NCBI GenBank assembly: GCA_964547105.1
Contig: CAZJLO010000046.1
Location: 1-15,155 of the forward strand
Length of the DNA stretch: 15,155 nucleotides
Direction of reading: 5' to 3'
From: RXOA01 sp964547105
GTDB lineage: Bacteria > Bipolaricaulota > Bipolaricaulia > UBA7950 > UBA9294
The notes under the pieces are model-generated. The model was not told the DNA's origin, searched no databases, and worked only from the letters and a program-made list of their open reading frames with translations. Below are positions 1-6,785 of the stretch, piece after piece. A program made the position numbers and the translations under genes. The stretch's first letter is position 1, and the number at the start of each line of letters is the position of its first letter.

Positions 1-942
1 GAAGAAGCTGAGCCGCCGCGAGCCGGGCACGCGGTAGTTGCGCAGACCGCTGTTCTTGTAGTCGGTGCCCGAGACCGTGCCGATCTGCTCCACACAGTCG
101 ATGACCTCCCGGGGAATGCCGGCTTCCGGCTCATCTGTCTGCGTTTCGCTGTCCGCGACCGACGGCGCCACGAAAGCCTCCTGCGTCGCCCCCTCCTCCG
201 GCTCCGTCGGCGTCCCCAGCAGAAGGTCGATCGCTACCGTCTGTGTGCCCAACGTTTCACTGGTGATGTCGAGGGTGAAGCGGCTGGCTTCGCCGACACG
301 CGCAGCGTCGAAGTCGATCCAGTACGGCACATCCAGCCAGCCCATTTCGCCTGCCCCAAGGGTCAGGACCTGGCTTCCCGACGCAGTCCAGCCGCGCTCA
401 TCGGTCCAAACAGCCGTCATCTCCTGCGGATCGCCGGATAGGCACACCAACGGGATCGCGAGGCTCCCTTCTCCAACTGCGATGCCGGCCTCCGGGAGCG
501 CTGGAACGAAGATCTCTTCGACGCCGGGAAGCTGCTGCGGCGTCGGTGTCATCGCCTGTTCGAGGCCGACACCGTCGGGGAGAATCAGCGTGTCGGCGTG
601 CAACGTGATCGATTGGCCGGCGACGATCCCCGCGGCAACTCCAAGCGCGACGGCAAGGGGATTCACGGCCTCCGCGGCGCTCGCTCCGACAGCCGTCAGA
701 TCCAGTCCCTCGCCGGCCGGCACGGTCCATTCGATCTCGTCATACGTCAGCCGTCCAAACCCTGGAGCAAAGCTTGCAAGCGGTGGAGGAGCGGCCACAA
801 TGTACGGCGTTTGTCCCAAGCTTCCCCAACCGCGATACGTCGCGCCGCGAAGGCCGGCCTCGACCAATTCGCCGCGGACCGACGATCGCTCCGCGCCCGC
901 ACGCGATGCACCATCCCCACGGGAACGGCTCCTCGATACGAG
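1..942 (-). CDS. Secreted hypothetical protein, C-terminal part (partial, runs off the left edge)
   Basis: Reading the minus strand from 942 down to 1 gives one uninterrupted frame of about 314 codons with GC-rich third positions and no stop before the window edge, so the C-terminus lies outside. The protein has alternating hydrophobic beta-strand-like segments, for example LASFAPGFGRLTYDEIEWTV and FTLDITSETLGTQTVAIDLL, with Gly/Pro/Thr turns and an acidic linker around EPEEGATQEAF. This is typical of extracellular all-beta domains, but I recognise no family. No start is visible here because the frame enters from the gap at 943-952. It is in the same frame as the fragment at 1009-1302, and both share the 10 residues LVSRSRSRGD, so the two are almost certainly one gene split by an assembly fault. 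The apparent plus-strand ORF over this stretch is its shadow. Confidence 0.6.
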
Positions 943-952
943 NNNNNNNNNN
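943..952. other. Assembly gap (10 N)
   Basis: A run of ten N sits between two contigs. The last 31 bases before it (912-942) are repeated exactly at 1038-1068, just after the AT-rich segment, so the contigs really overlap and the gap is probably not physical. Confidence 0.95.
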
Positions 953-1037
953 TTCTGTATTTTCAGATGTAGGTGATATGGATGCACTTCGTGAAAATGT
1001 TAAAGTATCTAAAGGTCTTGGTTTCGAAGGAATGGGG
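953..1037 (+). pseudogene. AT-rich foreign fragment, HpcH/HpaI-CitE-like coding remnant
   Basis: These 85 bases are strikingly AT-rich compared with everything around them and read in one plus-strand frame (from 954) as SVFSDVGDMDALRENVKVSK and then GLGFEGMG. That pattern resembles the C-terminal part of CitE-like citrate lyase/HpcH-HpaI aldolase proteins, where a segment of this kind ends in GFxGM/K followed by a conserved IHPRQ. Here the reading breaks at 1037/1038 straight into the duplicated GC-rich sequence. The codon use (aaa, gtt, gaa, tct) is that of a low-GC organism. I read it as a chimeric contig end or contaminant rather than a gene of this genome. The family assignment is from memory of the motif. 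Confidence 0.5.
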
Positions 1038-1302
1038 CATCCCCACGGGAACGGCTCCTCGATACGAGGCTCCCCGAGGCATCACGCGTCGTCTTCTCCT
1101 CCTCCAAGTACACGTACACCGAATCGTCTTCGAAACGGACGACGATCACCCGCTTCACGAAGCGCGAGACCGCACCGTTTGTCGAGGTGTGCGTCGTGGC
1201 GGACACCAGCGTCGTTCGGCTGACGGCGTGGGCCGGCACACCCGCCACCCCGGTGGTCGAGACGTGGTGACCTGAGGGCGCCGCTGCCGCCGTTCGCGCT
1301 GG
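1009..1302 (-). CDS. Middle fragment of the same secreted protein, cut by a foreign insert
   Basis: This minus-strand frame is open from 1302 down to a TAG at 1009-1011. That stop lies inside an AT-rich foreign segment (953-1037), so it is not the native end. From about 1265 down to 1038 the codons have GC-rich third positions and encode a beta-rich stretch (VSRFVKRVIVVRFEDDSVYV) followed by LVSRSRSRGD. The same 31 bases (1038-1068) recur at 912-942, where the frame continues into the C-terminal part. Upstream, a TGA at 1303-1305 lies directly beside the 24-N gap in this frame. The fragment therefore either starts at the GTG at 1246-1248 (no good ribosome binding site, no signal peptide) or, more likely, is the continuation of the gene starting at 2199 with a sequence error at the contig end. 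Function unknown. Confidence 0.45.
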   Translation of the reverse strand, partial: PARTAAAAPSGHHVSTTGVAGVPAHAVSRTTLVSATTHTSTNGAVSRFVKRVIVVRFEDDSVYVYLEEEKTTRDASGSLVSRSRSRGDAPFLRNQDL

Positions 1303-2199
1303 TCAGCGNNNNNNNNNNNNNNNNNNNNNNNNCTCCAGTGTCTGCCCCTTGAGATGCTGCTCGGCTTGCGTCGGAGCGGCAGCCTCGGCGGGGGAACAGG
1401 CAAGGTCGCACGGGACCTCTTCCGCATACCGCCGGAACGTCACGTCGATCCATCCCGGCCCGGTCGTGCTCTCGATCCGCCGCACCGTGTCCAGACCGCC
1501 GGCAAACACCGGAAAATCCACCTCGCGAATGCCGATGATGTTGTCGTTGCTCGAATCTTCCATCAACTTGTCGAGCACCAGGTCGATCCAGTTGTCGGCC
1601 GGCGCTTCAGCGCGCAGCGACCAACCGGCGGGGCCTAGATTCCGTTCGCTCCGCATGCCTTGTTCGGCCATCATCATCGTCCGAGGGACCCAGTAGAGAG
1701 CCCGGGTCATCGCATCGGCGTAGCTCTCGTCCTCCTCGATGAGCGAAATACGAATGGAGCAATCGTGGCGCGGATCGCACTCGAGCATCGAGAACACGAC
1801 ATCATCCACGCCGCTCGGCCGCAGCACGAAATCCCGTCCTTCAACGTCGAGATTCGGGGCGTACCACACGTAGATCTGCTCGCAATCCGATCGGCACGGT
1901 CCTAGGGGAACCACCTGGAGGATCACCCACACCTCGGAATTCCCCGTCTCGTCCAGCCGGTCGTGGAACACCGACTCCTCCCAGCCATTGCCTGCCCACA
2001 CCTCGTAGGGGAACTCGATGCTCACGAGTTCAAGCCACTGCCGGATACACGGATCATCCGGCGCGTCATGACAGCGGCACTCACGTGATGCAGCTGCTGC
2101 CGGGCCCAAGGCGATCGACAACAGGAGAATGGTCCCGAGCACGGCAATCGCGCCGAGCCGTCTTGAAGGAGGCCGCGAGCTGCGTCGTCTTCGCATCAT
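1303..2199 (-). CDS. Secreted Cys-rich hypothetical protein, N-terminal part (enters an assembly gap)
   Basis: The protein starts with an arginine-rich n-region (MMRRRRSSRPPSRR) and a hydrophobic core (AIAVLGTILLLSIALG) followed by AAAAS, a classical signal peptide probably cleaved near residue 37. The mature part has nine cysteines, arranged as CxC plus one near residues 41-51 and then three pairs (PCRSDC, ECDPRHDC, PCDLAC), which suggests disulfide bonds outside the cytoplasm. It is rich in acidic and aromatic residues (YVWYAPNLDVEGRDF). I recognise no family. The start has a ribosome binding site (GAGGTGAG, complement of 2205-2212) five bases upstream of tandem ATGs. About 289 codons are resolved before the 24-N gap at 1309-1332. 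With the gap as written the frame meets a TGA at 1303-1305. The pieces at 1009-1302 and 1-942 probably belong to the same gene. It is divergent from the gene at 2438. Confidence 0.7.
   Translation of the reverse strand: MMRRRRSSRPPSRRLGAIAVLGTILLLSIALGPAAAASRECRCHDAPDDPCIRQWLELVSIEFPYEVWAGNGWEESVFHDRLDETGNSEVWVILQVVPLGPCRSDCEQIYVWYAPNLDVEGRDFVLRPSGVDDVVFSMLECDPRHDCSIRISLIEEDESYADAMTRALYWVPRTMMMAEQGMRSERNLGPAGWSLRAEAPADNWIDLVLDKLMEDSSNDNIIGIREVDFPVFAGGLDTVRRIESTTGPGWIDVTFRRYAEEVPCDLACSPAEAAAPTQAEQHLKGQTLEXXXXXXXXR
1309..1332. other. Assembly gap (24 N)
   Basis: A run of 24 N lies inside the minus-strand secreted-protein gene. No shared sequence is seen on its two edges, so real bases are probably missing here. 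Confidence 0.95.
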
Positions 2200-2251
2200 C
2201 TCTTCTCACCTCTGTCCTCCTCCCTTCCTCTTCGTTCGGATGTTCTCCGAG

Positions 2252-2281
2252 AGTGTAGGGTCCCCGGCACAGGAAGAGCAA
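2252..2281 (-). promoter_or_regulatory. Candidate sigma70-type promoter for the minus-strand gene starting at 2199
   Basis: On the minus strand a -35-like TTGCTC (2276-2281) is followed after 18 bases by a -10-like TACACT (2252-2257), about 50 bases upstream of the start codon in the divergent intergenic region. Four or more of six bases match each consensus. No experimental support. Confidence 0.3.
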
Positions 2282-2329
2282 TCGAAGTCGAACGATCGCG
2301 GAGCACAGCGAGAACTCCCTACAAGCTAT

Positions 2330-2358
2330 TTGCCTCCCGTTTCTCCGCGGCCTACCCT
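2330..2358 (+). promoter_or_regulatory. Candidate sigma70-type promoter for the gene at 2438
   Basis: TTGCCT (2330-2335) and TACCCT (2353-2358) are separated by 17 bases and lie about 80 bases before the start. Together with the minus-strand candidate this would make 2213-2437 a divergent promoter region. The -10 is weak. Confidence 0.25.
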
Positions 2359-2437
2359 GCAAGCGATGTTGCACCGGGAGAGGAAGCCGCTTAGAGGCAC
2401 GGCGGGAAGGCCACGCTGTCAAGAAAGGAGGCTGGTG

Positions 2438-4228
2438 ATGAGGAAGCCTAAGTCGATGGGATGCCTTTGGACCGTGGGGATCGTGTTGCTCGCGAGCTGG
2501 ATGCTCGTCGCCGGCACGCCGACGACGGTGTCGCAGATTCCTCAGGCGCCGTACGAACCGCAGATCGTCAGCTCGCAGCCCGCGCGCGACAAGCTGGTTG
2601 CGTTGAACCGACTGATCGAGGAGATGCTCGAAATCCTTCGCCAACCAACACTCGATTGGAGCGCGTTCGAGGCCAAGCTGGAGGAGATGTTCACGCTGTT
2701 CGACGCCTCGTTGAACGCTTTCCCCGACGTGTACGGCGTATCGTTCCTCGAAGCGTTCTACGATCTGTTCGATGTGCACACGGCGATGGACAGGATGGCG
2801 GCGCTGTGGGATGACGGTGTTCGCTCGCCGTTCACCTACTTCCTCGAGTTGGCCGCCGCGCGCGGCGCCAAGGAAGATCTGGAGTGGTCGCTGGCGGCAG
2901 AGCAGCTTGCCCAACAACTTACGTGCGCGGGCGGGCGAAGGCTTCTGGTGGCGTATCCGGGGTTTGGTTGCGCCGACCTCCTCCGCGCCATCTCTGAGGC
3001 ACACGCTGCCGGAGCGTGCGTAACGATCACCTGGCGGGAAGCGCAGGGGTACCGGCCTCCGCGCTCCGGACCGGCGACGCACGGTCCGAACCAACTGGAG
3101 GTGATCCAGTGTTTGACCCATGCCGGATATCACGCGGGACCGACGATCGAGATGCGGCTCGACGCTGACCCCGGCGACGAACGATTCGACAAGGTCGATA
3201 CATTCGGCGATGCCGACACGGCCGTGCACGTGTCCTCCCCGCCTTCCACCCCACACCGCGCCTACGCCGATTCGACCCTGGCGGTCGATACGGACAGCCG
3301 CGGTAACCCCGTACGTCCCACAGCCGGGCAAAGCTTCCAACCGGGCGATGTGCTCTACCCGTGGTTTCGCGTCGCCGATCTACGCAGCGCCGTCGATGTC
3401 AGCTGGCGGGTCCTCGATCCCATGGGAACGCCCATCCAGACTCTTGAGCAGAACGTGGATCCTGCTCGCTACAATACCGACAGTCTCAACTTCAGCAGCT
3501 CCGGTTGGCTCCAGCTCGACGCCGCGTTTCCGCTGGCGGGCACGTACTCCGTTGAACTGTGGATGGGCGGTGTCTACTCGGCCCTCCATACGTTCGAGTT
3601 CGGCGGCGCGGCCAATCAGCCGCCGGTGGTGAGCGACGACTTCTACGTCACGCTGGAAGACACGCCCATCGACAACCCGCGTCCGGTGATCGAAAACGAT
3701 GCCGACCCCAACCTGGAGCCGCTCACGGTGGTCGTGCTGGAACCACCGGCCAAGGGCACCGTCTACCTTCAATCGACGGGATCGTTCCAGTACATGCCCG
3801 GCCTCAACGCCTGTGGCGTCGACAGCTTCACGTACAGTGCCACCGATCCCAACGGACTGAGCGCATCCGGCACGGTAACCATCTTGGTCGAGCCGGTCAA
3901 CGATCCTCCCGTGGCGAGGCCTGACTTGTTCCTTCTTGAAGTGCCCGTCACCGGAGAGGGTTCCGCTCCGAATGGCGCCCGCCAAACGCTGGTTCCCACG
4001 CCCGGCGTGTTGCTCAACGACGTCGACCCCGATCACGACCCGCTGATTGCTGTGCTTGACCTGCAGACACCACTTCCCTCGGGAATCGAACTCGAACCGG
4101 ACGGCAGCTTATCCTTCGAGAACATCATCGATCTTCCGTCGACGATCACCTTCCGCTACTACGCAAGGGATCCGGCGGGAGAGCAAACCTTAGGTGCGGT
4201 GGAAGTCAGAGTGGAAGGCGGAATCTGA
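2438..4228 (+). CDS. Secreted protein with two C-terminal cadherin/Ig-like domains
   Basis: A 596-residue protein. The ATG at 2438 was chosen because a strong ribosome binding site (aaaggagg, 2424-2431) lies six bases upstream and a signal peptide follows (MRKPKSMGCLWTVGIVLLAS, probably cleaved near residues 27-30). The frame is open further upstream, but that part looks non-coding. Residues 50-165 are helical (repeated EEML/LEEMF/ALWDD patterns), and about 165-390 are a mixed beta-rich region. Residues 394-489 (NQPPVVSDDFYVTLEDTP up to VEPVNDPPVA) match the tandem Ig/cadherin-like repeat seen in bacterial surface proteins, with PNGLSASGTVTI and an NDPP linker. Residues 490-594 form a second, more diverged copy (VLLNDVDPDHDP, FRYYARDPAGEQTLGAVEV). 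No catalytic motif or C-terminal anchor is seen. A likely role is extracellular binding or structure; specific function unknown. Confidence 0.85.
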   Translation: MRKPKSMGCLWTVGIVLLASWMLVAGTPTTVSQIPQAPYEPQIVSSQPARDKLVALNRLIEEMLEILRQPTLDWSAFEAKLEEMFTLFDASLNAFPDVYGVSFLEAFYDLFDVHTAMDRMAALWDDGVRSPFTYFLELAAARGAKEDLEWSLAAEQLAQQLTCAGGRRLLVAYPGFGCADLLRAISEAHAAGACVTITWREAQGYRPPRSGPATHGPNQLEVIQCLTHAGYHAGPTIEMRLDADPGDERFDKVDTFGDADTAVHVSSPPSTPHRAYADSTLAVDTDSRGNPVRPTAGQSFQPGDVLYPWFRVADLRSAVDVSWRVLDPMGTPIQTLEQNVDPARYNTDSLNFSSSGWLQLDAAFPLAGTYSVELWMGGVYSALHTFEFGGAANQPPVVSDDFYVTLEDTPIDNPRPVIENDADPNLEPLTVVVLEPPAKGTVYLQSTGSFQYMPGLNACGVDSFTYSATDPNGLSASGTVTILVEPVNDPPVARPDLFLLEVPVTGEGSAPNGARQTLVPTPGVLLNDVDPDHDPLIAVLDLQTPLPSGIELEPDGSLSFENIIDLPSTITFRYYARDPAGEQTLGAVEVRVEGGI

Positions 4229-4394
4229 CCTTCTGTTTGTCGGCTTGGGTTCGCTGCCGGCGGCTCGTGGCGAAGAGACTCCGTTGCGTTCGTTCCGGAC
4301 CTCGGTCGAGGAAGAACGATAGAGGCTGAGCCAGCGGATCCCACATCAGCCTGAAAGCGGCCGGGGCCGCGATAAGCGTTGGTTGAGATCCTAT
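4229..4394. other. Non-coding stretch between convergent genes
   Basis: The 166 bases after the stop at 4226-4228 show no ORF with coding character on either strand and no obvious promoter. Together with the repeat array at 4395-4580 they make up the 349-base gene-free interval between two convergent secreted-protein genes. Confidence 0.6.
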
Positions 4395-4580
4395 GCAGGA
4401 TGTCAGGCATCCTGCCTTGTTTAGAACAGGATGCCAAACGAAAGGGCATCCACGCAGGATGTCAGGCATCCTGCCTTGTTTAGAACAGGATGCCAAACGA
4501 AAGGGCATCCACGCAGGATGTCAGGCATCCTAGCTTGTTTAGAACAGGATGCCGAACGAAAGGGCATCCTGCCTTGTCTA
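4395..4580. repeat. 59-bp tandem repeat array with interlocking inverted repeats
   Basis: Three consecutive units of 59 bases start at 4395, 4454 and 4513. Units 1 and 2 are identical; unit 3 differs at a few sites (ctagcttg for ctgccttg, gccgaac for gccaaac). A partial copy (4562-4580) ends the array. Each unit carries alternating ggatg/catcc blocks: caggatg pairs with catcctg across 5 bases, ggcatcctg pairs with caggatgcc across 12 bases, and ggatgcc pairs with ggcatcc across 9 bases. Mutually exclusive hairpins can therefore form on either strand. The array lies between convergent genes and may act as a bidirectional terminator. The minus-strand neighbour's stop codon (4578-4580) falls within the partial copy. 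Confidence 0.9.
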
Positions 4581-5402
4581 CCACCACAGGTCGGGTTCGA
4601 GGAAGATCATCCCTGGGTCGCCGTCGTCGATGATCACATTGAGCAGCGTTGGCTCCTCGGTTCCGCCGGCACGCCAGTTGACGTAGCTCACCAGCCCGCT
4701 CGACAGATCGATGTGGAAGTTGCCGATGTAGATGGCATTGGGGTTCGTGTCATCCCACCACCAACCGACGTCGCTGTGAAGCACAACATTCCCGGCGCGG
4801 TAGCGTGCCGTCTGGCTCCATTCGAACCACTCCAGAGACAGGGTCGGAAACGTGATGTCCGCGACGTACGGCTGGTTGACCTGGCCCATCATTCCCGCCG
4901 GGCCAAGCTCAACCGTCGGCGTGGGGACAATGGCGTACTTCTCGCTCGGCATCGGCAGCGTTCCGAACCGAGCGGCAGGCACGATGAACACGGCCGTTCC
5001 CAGCGGTGTTCCCCATGACAGCGTTGGAACGTCAATCTGCAGTGCGAAATTCTGCCATGTCATCGTCAGATCGGTGCCCGGCCGGACCTGGTAGTAGATC
5101 GCTCCCGGGTACGTTCCGTGCAAGTCCCACAACGAGCAGATGTTCACGATGACCGCTCCGATCCCGTACTGGGAACCGGCCTGGGGAAGACTCGCGTTCA
5201 ACTGGAGCTGCCCTTGGTGCTGCAGGTCGACCAGCAGACTGGCATCGCTGATCTCCACGGTGATCTGTCGCGGAGGATCGATACTGTAGGCAAGCCGCTG
5301 TGGCACGATGGACGGTAGGATCTGCAACATGCCACCCTGACCGAACGCCCCTGCCGCGATCCCCAAGACGCATCCAACCATCACCATCATCTTCCGGCTC
5401 AT
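4578..5402 (-). CDS. Secreted hypothetical protein, 274 residues
   Basis: Start at the ATG at 5400-5402: AAGGAGG (complement of 5410-5416) lies seven bases upstream, and the product then begins with a clean signal peptide, MSRKMMVMVGCVLGIAAGAF, followed by GQ. A longer reading frame upstream adds 13 residues of no signal-like character. The mature protein is about 250 residues, rich in beta-strand-forming stretches and aromatic residues, with few charges (SLEWFEWSQTARYRAGNVVL, DVGWWWDDTNPNAIYIGNFH), and it ends in DLWW. A single Cys remains in the mature part (VNICSLWD). I recognise no family; the pattern fits an extracellular or outer-surface all-beta protein. It is divergent from the gene at 5592 and convergent with the cadherin-like gene across the 59-bp repeat array, whose last partial copy includes its TAG. 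Confidence 0.75.
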   Translation of the reverse strand: MSRKMMVMVGCVLGIAAGAFGQGGMLQILPSIVPQRLAYSIDPPRQITVEISDASLLVDLQHQGQLQLNASLPQAGSQYGIGAVIVNICSLWDLHGTYPGAIYYQVRPGTDLTMTWQNFALQIDVPTLSWGTPLGTAVFIVPAARFGTLPMPSEKYAIVPTPTVELGPAGMMGQVNQPYVADITFPTLSLEWFEWSQTARYRAGNVVLHSDVGWWWDDTNPNAIYIGNFHIDLSSGLVSYVNWRAGGTEEPTLLNVIIDDGDPGMIFLEPDLWW

Positions 5403-5499
5403 TCCTCTTCCTCCTTCTCCGTCGTCTCCGGTTGAGTCCAAGTGACTCCATCTCCATCCTGCCAGGCTCCGGCAGACTTGGGCAACTCCCGGGATCGGC

Positions 5500-5529
5500 T
5501 TGCGATCCGACGGACCTTCGGTCTATGCT
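5500..5529 (+). promoter_or_regulatory. Candidate sigma70-type promoter for the gene at 5592
   Basis: TTGCGA (5500-5505) and TATGCT (5524-5529) are 18 bases apart and about 60 bases upstream of the start codon, in the 189-base divergent intergenic region. Each hexamer matches four of six consensus bases. Confidence 0.35.
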
Positions 5530-5591
5530 CCTTCCGAAAGACCGACGGAGGCGCGTTCCTCGCGTCCTGCAGCCCGCCGAGGAGGGTTGCG

Positions 5592-6722
5592 ATGAGATCC
5601 AAGAAAAATCTCCGATCCGCGACGCCGGTTCGCGGAATCGCATCGTGGATCGTTCTGCTCGTCCTCGTACTCGCTCCGGCAAGCTCCGTCACCGCTTCGC
5701 CGCTTGAGCAAACGCTGTCGCTTGTCCCTCTGAGCCTCGAGACCGAGATCTGGTTCACCGATTGGGAAGCGCTCAAGGCGGCTTCCGGCTTCTCGTGGGT
5801 CGATGGCCGTGCGCCGATCGACCTGAGGTTCGCGTTTGCGCTGCGGCTCAACCAGGATCTGACCGCGGCGGCGGCGTACGGGATCGAGTTCTTCCGCGGA
5901 CACGCGGAGACCTGGGGGTTCGATTTCACCGACCTCGCCTGGGAGGCGGAAATCCTCGGCCGTGGCCTCGCACCGTTTCACATCCTCAAATTCAAGGATG
6001 GCTTCGATCTGTCTCCGTTCCTTGCCGTTCTCGATGAGCGTGGTTTCGTTCAGACCGAGTCATTCGGCGCCACAGTGTATCATCGGGATCTCGCTCTGGG
6101 CAGCGATTGGCTGCGCACAACCGAACTCGCCATCCATCACACCGCCGTGCTCGCCGACGACAGTCTGCTGGTCTTGTCGAGTTCCCCTGGAGCTGTCGAA
6201 GCCGTGCTCTCCACCCGGGCGGGAGAGCGACCGTCGCTGTCGGAGAACCCGTTCGCGGCGCAGCTCCTGATCCATCTGCAGAGCCCGCACACCGGGGTCC
6301 TCGTGTTCGATCCGTCGTTCTGCTTGCGCTTCGCTGTACAGGATCCGATGGAGCTTCTGCTGCCGGGCGATGGCTCCCAGTCCGTCGATCCGCTCCGGAC
6401 CCAGGGCGGGATGGCTCCGTACTCCGCGTTCGGCCTTGGTATCGGCTTTGCGCTCGACCCGGCCACTGGAGAGGTGACGAGCGAAGGCACGTTTGTGATG
6501 GAGTATGGGGATGAGGATGCAGCCAACGAAAATCTCGCGGCGCGCGAGGCGCGGGCCGCTGCAGGAGCCGGAACGCGTTCGGCGGAACCCCTGTTCGTGC
6601 TCGATCAAGCAGAGGTTGTCGATGGCGCGATCGTGTTGCGCGTCACGCCGCTTGACCGACGCCCGACGAACCTACTGCGGATGCTGCTCTACGCCGACCT
6701 CCCGTTCGCCGCCTGTGACTGA
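5592..6722 (+). CDS. Secreted DUF3352-like protein
   Basis: A 376-residue protein starting at the ATG at 5592, five bases after aggaggg (5580-5586). The N-terminus MRSKKNLRSATPVRG plus a hydrophobic stretch (IASWIVLLVLVLAPA) is a signal peptide or anchor with likely cleavage after VTA (residues 33-35). The body shows a pattern I associate with DUF3352-type proteins. First comes an early segment on a quantity that can be positive or negative (EIWFTDWEALKAASGF). Next is a middle segment LADDSLLVLSSSPGAVEAVL (residues 187-206) followed by SLSENPFAAQLL. Last is a strand-rich C-terminus (GFALDPATGEVTSEGTFVME). The biochemical role of such proteins is unknown, and the family link is from recalled pattern, not a search. 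The next gene begins 63 bases downstream on the same strand, so co-transcription is likely. Confidence 0.7.
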   Translation: MRSKKNLRSATPVRGIASWIVLLVLVLAPASSVTASPLEQTLSLVPLSLETEIWFTDWEALKAASGFSWVDGRAPIDLRFAFALRLNQDLTAAAAYGIEFFRGHAETWGFDFTDLAWEAEILGRGLAPFHILKFKDGFDLSPFLAVLDERGFVQTESFGATVYHRDLALGSDWLRTTELAIHHTAVLADDSLLVLSSSPGAVEAVLSTRAGERPSLSENPFAAQLLIHLQSPHTGVLVFDPSFCLRFAVQDPMELLLPGDGSQSVDPLRTQGGMAPYSAFGLGIGFALDPATGEVTSEGTFVMEYGDEDAANENLAAREARAAAGAGTRSAEPLFVLDQAEVVDGAIVLRVTPLDRRPTNLLRMLLYADLPFAACD

Positions 6723-6785
6723 CCGGGGGCGGATGGAGCAGGCTTGAGGCGGCTGCGGCGGGCTCCAGGAGAAGGAGAAGAGACG

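Larger units (their letters stand above)
912..1068. repeat. 31-bp exact direct duplication flanking gap and foreign segment
   Basis: The 31 bases at 912-942 and 1038-1068 are identical (core cgggaacggctcctcgatac). Both copies read LVSRSRSRGD in the same minus-strand frame. Collapsing them removes 126 bases (42 codons), the gap and the AT-rich insert, and leaves the frame open. This is what an unrecognised contig overlap looks like. Confidence 0.85.

Noticed and set aside
65..976. 303-codon plus-strand open frame at the left edge
   Set aside because: The product is low-complexity (Ser/Pro/Arg/Thr-rich), has no ribosome binding site, and is antisense to a better minus-strand frame with GC-rich third positions and beta-strand patterning.
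2129..2437. 103-codon upstream extension of the cadherin-like protein
   Set aside because: The frame is open, but it overlaps the divergent gene and the promoter region. A strong ribosome binding site and signal peptide mark the ATG at 2438 instead.
2081..3340. 419-codon minus-strand open frame
   Set aside because: It is an Arg/His-rich shadow opposite the cadherin-like gene, without a start signal or recognisable domain.
4395..4580. CRISPR array at the 59-bp repeats
   Set aside because: Units abut without spacers and are nearly identical along their whole length; no cas genes nearby.
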